Below, in pieces: positions 25,988-34,059 of a stretch of DNA of 64,000 bases (position 1 is the first letter of the stretch; each line of letters opens with the position of its first letter). The notes under the pieces are model-generated. The model was not told where the DNA came from. It worked only from the letters and a program-made list of their open reading frames with translations, and did no database searches. Made by a program: the position numbers and the translations under genes. Origin of the DNA: Arenimonas sp049195245 (GTDB lineage Bacteria; Pseudomonadota; Gammaproteobacteria; Xanthomonadales; Xanthomonadaceae); assembly GCF_049195245.1 (NCBI RefSeq), contig NZ_JBMIRR010000028.1:147250-211249 (forward strand), given 5' to 3'.

Positions 25988-28189
25988 GTGACCAGCTTGC
26001 ACATCATGCGGGCCGCAATAAGCGTCGTCGGTGGGCTGCTGCTCGCCCTGATGCTGCCCCTGGCCGCGCGCGCCGCCGAGCTGGCGGTCCAGCCGGCCTT
26101 CGAACTGGCGGTGATGGAAACGCCGCAGGGCACGACCCTGGACGACATCCTGACCGGCCGGGCCCAGCCCGGCTTCACGCCGGTGCTCACGCCGGGCTTC
26201 CCGTTCCAGGCCCGCGAGGGCCAGGTGCTGTGGGTGCGGGTGCGCACCGAACTTCCGCCGGCCCCTCCGGGCGGGTGGCGCGTCGGCATCGTCCGCGTGC
26301 CCTTGGACCACATCCGCCTGCGCGTGCAGCCGCCGGGCGCCGTGGTCTCGCGCGCCAGCTTCTTCGTCACCGGCAAGGACTCCACGCCCTGGCCGGCCAC
26401 CTTCGAGCTCAAGCTGCCGCCGGAGCTTCAGGGTCGCACCACGCTCTACCTGGAGCTGGAAGGGAAGGTGCGCGGAGGCTTCCACCTGCGCCTGCGGGAC
26501 GCCGCATCCGCGGACGGGGGCGAGGCCCGCGCGCGCGGTTTCTTCCGTCTGGTCTACGGGCTGTTCCTGCTGGTGGCGGCCCTGTCGGTGATCCGCTACG
26601 TCGAGGACAACCGCTCCGGCGCGCTGGCCGTGGGCGCCGCCGCGCTTTGCTCCTGGCTGGCCTGCCTGGGCTTCAATGGCCACGTGTATTCGCTGCCCGA
26701 GGTGGCGCTGCTGTCGGGCCTGGGCGCGACCGTGCCGCAGGCCCTGCTGCTGCTGGGTGCGGGGCCGCTGGTGCTGGCCACGCGCTACTACAGCGGCCTG
26801 GCGAAGTCGGCCCCGGGCATGGTGCCTTGGGCGCGTGCGCTGGGCTGGGCGTTGCTGCTGCTGGCCGTGTTCGGACTGTTCGCCTCCAGCACGCCGCCCG
26901 CGCTGCTGCAGGCCCTGGCCTGGCTGGGCTACGGCATCGCCGGCGTCGCCTGCCTGCTGATGCTGCTGGTGGATTCGCGCAGCTATCGCTGGGCGCCGCT
27001 GCTGACCCTGCTGGCCACGGCGGCCGCCGTGGTGGTGCGCGTGCTCACCGACCTGCAGGTATTGCCCGCCAGCCTTTACAACCTCTATGGCTGGCAGCTG
27101 CTGCTGGCGATCACGGTGACGCTGTACCTGGCCTTGCCCTGGATCCGCGCGCGCCTGCAGCAGTGGGCCATCCGCAAGCGGGCCGAAAAGCCCGAGCCCA
27201 GCGCCACCGAGAAGATCGCCGCCGCGCGCGAGCGCCTGATGGAAAGCCTGCAGTCGGGCCTGAAGAACGCGGCCGACGGCGACCTGAAGTGGATCGCCTT
27301 CCGCCGCCTGCTCGATGGCCTCAAGAGCGTGCTGCCGCAGAGTTCCGCCGCGGTGGTGGCCATGCACTTCCACGGCGAGGACCTGCTGCAGGTCGAACCG
27401 CCCGATGCCGAAGACCGCTATCGCGAGCTGCTTTCCCAGCGTGCCACCCTGCTCAAGAACCTCAGTCGCCTGCGGGCGCCACAGCAGATCGGCATCGATT
27501 TCGACGGGCCGCAGGGACCGCTGGACCAGGTGCAGCTGGCGATCATTCCGCTGCCGGTCGGCCGTCCGGGCTGGGGAGCGCTGCTGGTCGAGCGCAGCGC
27601 CGACGTGACCTACAGCGATGCCGAGCTGGCGCTGTGCACAGAGTTCGCCGCGATGGCGATCGTGGCCGGTGAAGAGGCCGCCAACGTCGTCAGCGCCCAG
27701 CGTGCCGCCGATACCGATGCCGCCACCGGCGTGCTTCGGGCCGAGCCCTTGCGCGCGGCGCTGGCCAGGCACATCGACCATTCGCGGCAGAAGCAGGTAC
27801 CGATGAGCCTGCTCTACGTGCTGGTGGACCAGTTGCCCGGACTGCGCGAGACCGGTGGCGAAGTCGGCGCCACCGCCGGCCTGCGGCCCGTGGCCGAGCT
27901 GCTGCGCGAGGAAGTGGACTATGGCGACCTGATCGGCCGCTCCGGCCCCGACGGCTTCCTGCTGGTGGCCAACGGCAAGCGCCTGATCGAGGCGCGCGAC
28001 TATGCCGAGCGCCTGCGCGCGGCGGTGGCGCGCATGCCGGTGGATGCCCGCATTGCCGCCAGCCTGACGGTGAGCATCGGCGTGGCCCAGGCCGGACCGG
28101 CCGAGCGCGATGCCGCAGCCCTGGTGGAGCGCGCGCTGAAGGCGGCGCAGATCGCCAGCAAGAACGGCGGCAACCAGATCTTCAGTTGA
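25988..28189 (+). CDS. Membrane sensor protein with GAF and degenerate GGDEF domain
   Basis: A 733-aa protein. A signal/membrane helix (about 7-30) is followed by a periplasmic beta-domain (40-175) of 7TMR-DISM type, about seven hydrophobic helices (180-400), a GAF-like domain (430-570) and a GGDEF-like domain (575-733). The signature is GPDGF (in IGRSGPDGFLLV) instead of GG(D/E)EF and no RxxD I-site is apparent, so cyclase activity is unlikely; it may bind GTP or act as a c-di-GMP-related regulator. The start is uncertain: GTG 25988, TTG 25997 (8 bases after GGGGAG) or ATG 26006. Divergent from glnS. Confidence 0.85.
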   Translation: MTSLHIMRAAISVVGGLLLALMLPLAARAAELAVQPAFELAVMETPQGTTLDDILTGRAQPGFTPVLTPGFPFQAREGQVLWVRVRTELPPAPPGGWRVGIVRVPLDHIRLRVQPPGAVVSRASFFVTGKDSTPWPATFELKLPPELQGRTTLYLELEGKVRGGFHLRLRDAASADGGEARARGFFRLVYGLFLLVAALSVIRYVEDNRSGALAVGAAALCSWLACLGFNGHVYSLPEVALLSGLGATVPQALLLLGAGPLVLATRYYSGLAKSAPGMVPWARALGWALLLLAVFGLFASSTPPALLQALAWLGYGIAGVACLLMLLVDSRSYRWAPLLTLLATAAAVVVRVLTDLQVLPASLYNLYGWQLLLAITVTLYLALPWIRARLQQWAIRKRAEKPEPSATEKIAAARERLMESLQSGLKNAADGDLKWIAFRRLLDGLKSVLPQSSAAVVAMHFHGEDLLQVEPPDAEDRYRELLSQRATLLKNLSRLRAPQQIGIDFDGPQGPLDQVQLAIIPLPVGRPGWGALLVERSADVTYSDAELALCTEFAAMAIVAGEEAANVVSAQRAADTDAATGVLRAEPLRAALARHIDHSRQKQVPMSLLYVLVDQLPGLRETGGEVGATAGLRPVAELLREEVDYGDLIGRSGPDGFLLVANGKRLIEARDYAERLRAAVARMPVDARIAASLTVSIGVAQAGPAERDAAALVERALKAAQIASKNGGNQIFS

Positions 28190-28245
28190 GCGCCGTGGCC
28201 GGGCATGATGCCCGGGCCGCGACCTGCGGCGTCCGCGAGGCATCC

Positions 28246-28896
28246 ATGGCCACCACGCTCGTCATCGGCAACAAGAACTATTCGTCCTGGTCGCTGCGGC
28301 CCTGGCTGCTGATGCGCCACGCCGGGGTGGCCTTCGACGAGGTGAGGCTGCCGCTGGATACCCCCGAGTTCCACGCCCGGGTCGGGCAGTGGTCGCCCAC
28401 CCAGCGCGTGCCGGTGCTGCGCGACGGCGAGCTGACCGTGTGGGATTCGCTGGCCATCTGCGAATACGTGAACGAGCGTTGGCTTGACGGTGCCGGCTGG
28501 CCAGCCGCCAGAGACGCGCGCGCCGTCGCACGTTCGGCCGCGGCTGAAATGCATTCGGGTTTCGCCGCAATGCGCGGCCAGCTGCCGATGAACGTGCGGC
28601 GCCAGCCCGACGCCAGGCGCTGGGACGCCGACGCCGGGCGCGACATCGATCGCATCCAGGCGCTGTGGCGCGAGCTGCGCACGCGTTTCGGCGGCGACGG
28701 TCCCTTCCTTTGCGGCCGGTTCGGCATCGTGGATGCGATGTACGCGCCGGTGTGCGTGCGCTTCCGCGGCTACGGCGTCCGCGCCGACGATGTTGCCTCG
28801 GCTTACATGGACGCGGTCTTCTCCCTGCCGGCGATGCGCGAGTGGGAGGCTTCGGCCCTGGCCGAAACCGAACGCGTCGCCGCGGACGAGGCCTGA
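28246..28896 (+). CDS. Glutathione S-transferase family protein
   Basis: A 216-aa cytosolic protein. The thioredoxin-like N-terminal domain has IGNKNYSSWSLRPWLLMRH, where Ser residues take the catalytic position, then RVPVLRDGELTVWDSLAICEY, the glutathione-binding cis-Pro and SxAI region. The helical C-terminal domain follows from about residue 90. This matches the YfcF-like group, whose substrate is usually unknown. It is 2 bp from apt, so they form an operon. Confidence 0.93.
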   Translation: MATTLVIGNKNYSSWSLRPWLLMRHAGVAFDEVRLPLDTPEFHARVGQWSPTQRVPVLRDGELTVWDSLAICEYVNERWLDGAGWPAARDARAVARSAAAEMHSGFAAMRGQLPMNVRRQPDARRWDADAGRDIDRIQALWRELRTRFGGDGPFLCGRFGIVDAMYAPVCVRFRGYGVRADDVASAYMDAVFSLPAMREWEASALAETERVAADEA

Positions 28897-28898
28897 AC

Positions 28899-29417
28899 AT
28901 GGGTGGCTTCGCCGACCTGATCCGCGACGTGCCGGATTTCCCGAAGCCGGGCATCGTCTTCAAGGACATCCTGCCGGTGCTTTCGGATCCAGCTGCGTTT
29001 GCATCGGCCATCAACGCGCTCAGCGATCCCTGGCGCACGCTCGGCCTGACGGCGGTGGCCGGCATCGAGGCGCGCGGCTTCATCCTGGGGGCGGCGATGG
29101 CGCGCGAGTTGGGCGTGGGTTTCGTGCCGCTGCGCAAGCCCGGCAAGCTGCCGGGCCAGCTGCACGAAGTGGCCTACGCGCTCGAGTACGGCCACGACCG
29201 CCTGCAGGTGCAGCGCGATGCGTTCGCCGCCGGCAGCCGCGTGCTGCTGGTGGATGATGTGCTGGCCACCGGCGGCACCCTGGTCGCGGCCGCGGAATTG
29301 CTGCAGGCCACCGGCGCCGAACTGGTGGGCGCGGCGGTACTGGTGGAGCTTCGCGCCCTCGGCGGTCGCGCGCGGTGGACGTGCCCGGCGCCGCTGCACG
29401 CCACGCTGGCCTACTGA
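28899..29417 (+). CDS. apt: Adenine phosphoribosyltransferase
   Basis: A 172-aa purine salvage enzyme (adenine plus PRPP to AMP). PRPP-binding motif VLLVDDVLATGGTLVAA near 117-132; IRDVPDFPKPGIVFKDI and GIEARGFILGAAMA near the N-terminus are diagnostic. ATG at 28899 follows the GST stop by 2 bp. Convergent with the next gene, leaving one base between stops. Confidence 0.96.
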   Translation: MGGFADLIRDVPDFPKPGIVFKDILPVLSDPAAFASAINALSDPWRTLGLTAVAGIEARGFILGAAMARELGVGFVPLRKPGKLPGQLHEVAYALEYGHDRLQVQRDAFAAGSRVLLVDDVLATGGTLVAAAELLQATGAELVGAAVLVELRALGGRARWTCPAPLHATLAY

Positions 29418-29418
29418 C

Positions 29419-30063
29419 TCAGTTGGCGGAAATCGCGCACACGTAGATCAGCTCGCAGGATCCGTCGCCGCTGTCCTCGCGGGTCAGCGAGCTGCGCCAG
29501 TGCCAGCCATCCTCGCGGCGTGCCTCCACAAGCCAGCCCTGCAGCTGCACGGTCTGGTCGGGGCGCACGCGCGACATGGCCTGCGCAACCCCGGCGTTGG
29601 CCGGGATCAGGTGCATGTTGGCGCTGGAGCGGATGATCTCGCCCAGTTCAAGCGGCGGCCCTTCGCTGCCCCAGCGGTAGTGGTACCAGCGGCCGGACTG
29701 CGAGATGGAAAGCTGCCGGTACACGGCCGGATCGGACATGCGCTGCCAGCCCAGGGCCAGGTCGGTGGGCGACAGGGCGGCGCCCGCATCGAAGCGATAA
29801 TCCTCGCGCGCCAGCACGCGCGCCTGCAGTGCGAAGCCCGCCAGGGGCGTGATGGTGAATTCGCCGTGCCGGAACGGACCCATCGTGTCGGGAACGTCGC
29901 TCTGCATCGGCGCTTCGCCCGCCCGCGCGGCCGCCTGGGGGACGCAGTTCACCAGGCCTTGCCCGGACAGGGATTGCGCCACCACCAAGTCGGGGCTTCG
30001 ATTGGCTGCCCAGAGCAAGGCGCCAATGCAGGCGAGAAGGAAGATCCATATCCAGCGCGGCAT
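29419..30063 (-). CDS. Membrane-anchored or secreted conserved hypothetical protein
   Basis: A 214-aa protein with an N-terminal hydrophobic segment (PRWIWIFLLACIGALLWAA), an uncleaved anchor or signal peptide. The rest is soluble and beta-rich, with Cys at the ends of the domain (VNCVPQ and GSCELIYVC), which may form disulphides in the periplasm. Longer frames upstream run antisense through the rubrerythrin region and are rejected. No family recognised. Confidence 0.75.
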   Translation of the reverse strand: MPRWIWIFLLACIGALLWAANRSPDLVVAQSLSGQGLVNCVPQAAARAGEAPMQSDVPDTMGPFRHGEFTITPLAGFALQARVLAREDYRFDAGAALSPTDLALGWQRMSDPAVYRQLSISQSGRWYHYRWGSEGPPLELGEIIRSSANMHLIPANAGVAQAMSRVRPDQTVQLQGWLVEARREDGWHWRSSLTREDSGDGSCELIYVCAISAN

Positions 30064-30086
30064 GGGTGGTCTCGTCGTGGCGCGGG

Positions 30087-30518
30087 TCAGGCCGCGGGAC
30101 CGGAGGCAAGGCCATCCAGCGCGCGCTGGAACCTGCGCGCATGCGAACGCTCGGCCTCGGCCAGGGTCTCGAACCAGTCGGCGATTTCGTCGAAGCCTTC
30201 TTCGCGCGCGGTGCGCGCCATCGCCGGATACATCTCCATCGCATCGTGCAGCTCGCCGGCGATGGCGGCGCGCAGGTTGCCCGGCGTATCGCCCCAGGGC
30301 AGGCCGGTAACGGGATCGGCGCAGGCCTCCAGGTACTCCAGGTGCCCGTGCGCGTGGCCGGTCTCGCCTTCGGCGGTGGAGCGGAACACCGAAGCGATGT
30401 CGTTCTGGCCTTCGGTATCGGCGCGCTGCGCGAAGTAAAGGTAGCGGCGGTTGGCCTGGGCCTCGCTGGCGAACGCGGCCTTGAGGTTGTGCTCGGTGCG
30501 GGAACCCTTCAGCGACAT
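30087..30518 (-). CDS. Rubrerythrin family protein, without rubredoxin domain
   Basis: A 143-aa four-helix ferritin-like protein. Di-iron ligands are in TEHNLKAAFASEAQANRRY, EGETGHAHGHLEYL (ExxH-type), and EIADWFETLAEAERSHARRF (ExxH). The usual C-terminal rubredoxin domain is absent, so it is an erythrin-type protein using another electron donor. Such enzymes reduce hydrogen peroxide; the location next to oxyR fits an oxidative-stress role. The start is set at ATG 30518, where the family sequence begins. Confidence 0.9.
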   Translation of the reverse strand: MSLKGSRTEHNLKAAFASEAQANRRYLYFAQRADTEGQNDIASVFRSTAEGETGHAHGHLEYLEACADPVTGLPWGDTPGNLRAAIAGELHDAMEMYPAMARTAREEGFDEIADWFETLAEAERSHARRFQRALDGLASGPAA

Positions 30519-30647
30519 GGCGAGATCCGGTGCGGGGCCCGCGATGCGCGGGATCGGGCCAGCATAGGGCCGTGCCGGCCACCGCCGATTGCCGATCATC
30601 GGGACGGAGGCTGCCGTCCGCCGGGAAGGCGGGATCGGCTGCTGCAC

Positions 30648-31598
30648 TCAGGCCTTGGCGCGGCTGGTCCGGGCGGGTTTGCCGTGCACCTCGGCCGGTG
30701 CCTCGAGCAGGCCTGGCGGCAGGTCGCGCAGTACCGCGGCCAACTGCCGCAGGAAGGCTGACATGGCCGAACTGCGCCGCCACACCATGGCCATCTGCCG
30801 GGTGGGCGGCGGATCGCGGAAGGCGATCAGGCGGATGTTCTCGGAGGGCGAGACCGGGGGTTTCACCGCCAGGGTCGGCAGCAGGGTCACGCCGACGCCG
30901 GCCGCGACCATCTGGCGCAGCGTCTCCAGGCTGGTGGCGCGGAAGCCGTCCTTTTCGCCGGCGCCGGCCAGGGCGCAGACCTCCAGCGCCTGGTCGCGCA
31001 AACAGTGGCCTTCCTCGAGCAGCAGCAGGTGCTGGTCGCTGAGCTCTTCCAGGCGCAAGTCGTGGCGGTGCGACAGCGGGTGGCCCTCGGGCACCGCCAG
31101 CAGGAAGGGTTCCTCGAACAAGAATTCGGTTTCCAGCCAGTCCTCGTGCAGGGGCAGGGCCAGCACGGCGGCGTCGAGTTTGCCGTCCCGCAGCATCGCC
31201 AGCACCACCTCGGTCTTCTCCTCCACCAGCAGCAGCTCCAGGCGCGGGAAGCGGGCGCGGATGCGCGGCACTACGTGCGGCAGCAGGTAGGGGCCCAGGG
31301 TGGGGAAGAGGCCAAGGCGTACCGTGCCAGCCTCCGGATCGCTGGTGCGGCGCGCGGTCTCGCGCATCTGCTCGACTTCCGACAGCACGCGGCGCGCGCG
31401 TGCCGCGATGTCCTGCCCGGCGGGGGTCAGCATCACGTGCCGGGGCGCGCGTTCGACCAGGGCCACGCCCAGCTCGTCCTCGAGCTTCTTGATCTGGGTC
31501 GACAGGGTCGGCTGGCTCACATGGCAGGCTTCCGCGGCGCGGCCGAAATGCAGCACGTCGGCCAGGGCGACCAGATAGCGGAGATCACGCAGGTTCAT
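30648..31598 (-). CDS. oxyR: LysR-type hydrogen peroxide sensor OxyR
   Basis: A 316-aa transcription factor. The LysR helix-turn-helix covers residues 1-60 (LRYLVALADVLHFGRAAEA, HVSQPTLSTQIKKLEDELG). The redox site is intact: EEGHCLRDQALEVC holds the equivalents of E. coli C199 and C208 with the same spacing. Oxidised OxyR activates ahpC/ahpF and its own regulon. It is divergent from ahpC, with an OxyR-type site in the intergenic region. The C-terminal tail is Arg/Lys-rich. Followed on the same strand by the rubrerythrin gene. Confidence 0.96.
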   Translation of the reverse strand: MNLRDLRYLVALADVLHFGRAAEACHVSQPTLSTQIKKLEDELGVALVERAPRHVMLTPAGQDIAARARRVLSEVEQMRETARRTSDPEAGTVRLGLFPTLGPYLLPHVVPRIRARFPRLELLLVEEKTEVVLAMLRDGKLDAAVLALPLHEDWLETEFLFEEPFLLAVPEGHPLSHRHDLRLEELSDQHLLLLEEGHCLRDQALEVCALAGAGEKDGFRATSLETLRQMVAAGVGVTLLPTLAVKPPVSPSENIRLIAFRDPPPTRQMAMVWRRSSAMSAFLRQLAAVLRDLPPGLLEAPAEVHGKPARTSRAKA

Positions 31599-31669
31599 GG
31601 CTCATGGATCCGGTCTATCAAGTTGCGGCAATCAATACGCCTTGAGAATGGCTTTGTCGAGCCTTATAT

Positions 31670-31706
31670 ATAGGCATTGCCTATTGCATAGATAGTATTC
31701 ATTGTC
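31670..31706. promoter_or_regulatory. OxyR-type tetramer binding site
   Basis: The pattern is ATAG (31670-31673), 7 bases, CTAT (31681-31684), 7 bases, ATAG (31692-31695), 7 bases, then TGTC in place of CTAT. This is the four-element, one-helical-turn spaced OxyR motif with the last quarter degenerate. It abuts the -35 box of the ahpC promoter, the place for activation, and lies about 70 bp from the divergent oxyR start. Confidence 0.75.
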
Positions 31707-31735
31707 TTGGCATATTGATAGGCAGGGCCTAAGAT
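31707..31735 (+). promoter_or_regulatory. ahpC promoter (sigma-70 type)
   Basis: -35 TTGGCA (31707-31712), 17-bp spacer, -10 TAAGAT (31730-31735). The OxyR-type site ends at the base before the -35 box. Transcription would begin about 35 bp before the ahpC ATG. Confidence 0.75.
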
Positions 31736-31778
31736 GGCCCATCGTTCAATTCACCCCTCCCCAAGCAAGGAAGTCTCC

Positions 31779-32342
31779 ATGTCCCTGATCAACACCGAAA
31801 TCAAGCCGTTCAAGACCAATGCCTTCCACGCCGGCAAGTTCGTCGAGGTCTCGGACCAGACGCTGAAGGGCCACTGGTCCGTGCTGGTCTTCATGCCGGC
31901 CGCCTTCACCTTCAACTGCCCGACCGAGGTCGAGGACGCGGCCGACAACTACGCCGAGTTCCAGAAGCTGGGCGCCGAGGTCTACATCGTCACCACCGAC
32001 ACCCATTTCTCGCACAAGGTCTGGCATGAGACCTCGCCGGCGGTGGGCAAGGCCAAGTTCCCGCTGGTCGGCGACCCGACCCACCAGCTCACCCGCGCCT
32101 TCGGCGTGCACATCGAGGAAGAAGGCCTCGCCCTGCGCGGCACCTTCGTGATCAACCCCAACGGCGTCATCAAGACCGCCGAGGTGCACGACAACGCCAT
32201 CGCCCGCGACATGAAGGAAACCCTGCGCAAGCTCAAGGCCGCGCAGTACGTGGCGGCGCATCCGGGCCAGGTCTGCCCGGCCAAGTGGAAGGAAGGCGAG
32301 AAGACCCTGGCGCCTTCGCTCGACCTGGTCGGCAAGATCTGA
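31779..32342 (+). CDS. ahpC: Alkyl hydroperoxide reductase subunit C (2-Cys peroxiredoxin)
   Basis: A 187-aa peroxidase. The peroxidatic Cys is C47 in FTFNCPTEVEDAA and the resolving Cys is C166 in PGQVCPAKW, exactly as in E. coli AhpC. MSLINTEIKPFKTNAF is the typical start, and an AAGGAAG ribosome binding site precedes it. Reduces hydrogen peroxide and organic peroxides, recycled by AhpF. Controlled by the OxyR site and promoter upstream. Confidence 0.98.
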   Translation: MSLINTEIKPFKTNAFHAGKFVEVSDQTLKGHWSVLVFMPAAFTFNCPTEVEDAADNYAEFQKLGAEVYIVTTDTHFSHKVWHETSPAVGKAKFPLVGDPTHQLTRAFGVHIEEEGLALRGTFVINPNGVIKTAEVHDNAIARDMKETLRKLKAAQYVAAHPGQVCPAKWKEGEKTLAPSLDLVGKI

Positions 32343-32348
32343 CTGTCG

Positions 32349-32431
32349 CCGGCGGCCCCTGCCTCTGCGCAGCGGCCGCCGGACCCAGGACCCTTGCCCC
32401 AGGGACCGTCGCCTCGCCGGCGCCGGTCCCT
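32349..32431 (+). other. Two hairpins in the ahpC-ahpF spacer
   Basis: Hairpin 1 has a 9-bp stem CCGGCGGCC (32349-32357) with GGCCGCCGG (32374-32382). Hairpin 2 has an 8-bp stem AGGGACCG (32401-32408) with CGGTCCCT (32424-32431). Neither is followed by a T-run. They probably stabilise the ahpC message or attenuate ahpF so that AhpC is made in excess. Confidence 0.5.
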
Positions 32432-32472
32432 GCATCAAGCGTCTTCCCCCCTTTCTTTCCGGAGCCTTCGCC

Positions 32473-34059
32473 ATGCTTGATGCCACCCTCAAGTCCCAGC
32501 TGCAGGCCTACCTCGAAAAGCTGGTGCACCCGATCGAACTGGTCGCCTCGCTCGACGAGGGCGAAAAGTCCCTCGAACTGTGGTCGCTGCTGGAAGACAT
32601 CGCCCCGCTGTCGGACAAGATCAGCCTGCTGCGCCGCGACGACGACGCGCGCAAGCCCTCCTTCGCGATCCAGCGCGTGGGCAGCGACATCGGCGTGCGC
32701 TTCGCCGGCCTGCCGATGGGCCACGAATTCACCTCGCTGGTGCTGGCCCTGCTGCAGGTGGGCGGCCATCCGTCCAAGGCCACGCAGGAAGTGATCGAGC
32801 AGGTGCAGGCGCTGGAGGGCGATTACCTGTTCGAAAGCTATTTCTCGCTCAGCTGCCAGAACTGCCCGGACGTGGTGCAGGCCCTGAACCTGATGAGCGT
32901 GCTGAATCCGCGCATCCGCCACGTGGCCATCGACGGCGCGCTGTTCCAGGACGAAGTGGAAGCGCGCGAGATCATGGCCGTGCCCACCGTGTTTCTCAAC
33001 GGCAAGGTGTTCGACCAGGGCCGCATGAGCCTGGAGCAGATCGTCGCCAAGCTCGACGTCGGCCTGGAGCAGCGCGAGGCGGAGAAGATCGCCGCGCGCG
33101 CGCCCTTCGACGTGCTGGTGGTGGGCGGTGGCCCGGCCGGAGCCGCGGCGGCGGTGTACGCCGCGCGCAAGGGCATCCGCACCGGCGTGGTGGCCGAACG
33201 TTTCGGTGGCCAGGTGCTGGACACGATGGGCATCGAGAATTTCATCTCGGTGCCGCACACCGAGGGCCCGAAGCTGGTGGCCGCGATGGAGCAGCACGTG
33301 CGCGAATACGAGGTGGACGTGATGAACCTGCAGCGCGTCGAGAAGCTGGTGCCGGCTACGGTCGAGGGCGGCCTGGTCGAGCTGCAGCTGGCCAACGGCG
33401 CCACCCTGCGCTCGCGCACCGTGGTGCTGTCCACCGGCGCCCGCTGGCGCCAGATGAACGTGCCGGGCGAACACGAATACCGCAACAAGGGCGTGGCCTA
33501 CTGCCCGCATTGCGACGGCCCGCTGTTCAAGGGCAAGCGCGTGGCGGTGATCGGCGGCGGCAATTCCGGCGTCGAGGCGGCCATCGACCTGGCCGGCCTG
33601 GTCAGCCATGTGACGCTGGTCGAGTTCGACGCGCGCCTGCGCGCCGACGAGGTGCTGCAGCGCAAGCTGCGCAGCCTGCCCAATGTCAGCGTGGTGCTCA
33701 ACGGCCAGAGCACCGAGGTGCTGGGCGACGGCAAGAAGGTCACCGGCCTGGTCTACCGCGACCGCGTCGGCGGCCAGGACGTGCGGCTGGAGCTGGAAGG
33801 CATCTTCGTGCAGATCGGCCTGCTGCCCAATACCGAATGGCTCAAGGGCACGGTGGCGCTGTCGGCCCGCGGCGAGATCGTCATCGACGACCGCGGCCAG
33901 ACCTCGGTGCCGGGCGTGTTCGCCGCCGGCGACGCCACCACGGTGCCCTACAAGCAGATCGTGATCGCGATGGGCGCGGGTTCGACCGCGGCGCTGGGCG
34001 CCTTCGACCACCTGATCCGCACGGTCTCAGCCGCCGAGGTCGCCCCGGCCGAGGCCTGA
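32473..34059 (+). CDS. ahpF: Alkyl hydroperoxide reductase subunit F (NADH:peroxiredoxin reductase)
   Basis: A 528-aa flavoprotein that passes electrons from NADH to AhpC. The N-terminal double thioredoxin-like domain has the redox site FSLSCQNCPDVVQ. The FAD site is VVGGGPAGAAAAVYAARKG, the second CXXC is YCPHCDGPLFKGK, the NAD site is VIGGGNSGVEAAIDLAG, and the C-terminal FAD motif is GVFAAGDATTVPYKQIVI. The 3' end overlaps the convergent hydrolase gene by 33 bp. Confidence 0.98.
   Translation: MLDATLKSQLQAYLEKLVHPIELVASLDEGEKSLELWSLLEDIAPLSDKISLLRRDDDARKPSFAIQRVGSDIGVRFAGLPMGHEFTSLVLALLQVGGHPSKATQEVIEQVQALEGDYLFESYFSLSCQNCPDVVQALNLMSVLNPRIRHVAIDGALFQDEVEAREIMAVPTVFLNGKVFDQGRMSLEQIVAKLDVGLEQREAEKIAARAPFDVLVVGGGPAGAAAAVYAARKGIRTGVVAERFGGQVLDTMGIENFISVPHTEGPKLVAAMEQHVREYEVDVMNLQRVEKLVPATVEGGLVELQLANGATLRSRTVVLSTGARWRQMNVPGEHEYRNKGVAYCPHCDGPLFKGKRVAVIGGGNSGVEAAIDLAGLVSHVTLVEFDARLRADEVLQRKLRSLPNVSVVLNGQSTEVLGDGKKVTGLVYRDRVGGQDVRLELEGIFVQIGLLPNTEWLKGTVALSARGEIVIDDRGQTSVPGVFAAGDATTVPYKQIVIAMGAGSTAALGAFDHLIRTVSAAEVAPAEA

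Noticed and set aside
25889..28243. A 784-codon leftward open frame
   Set aside because: Antisense to the GAF/GGDEF-like gene; low-complexity Gln/His/Arg-rich translation.
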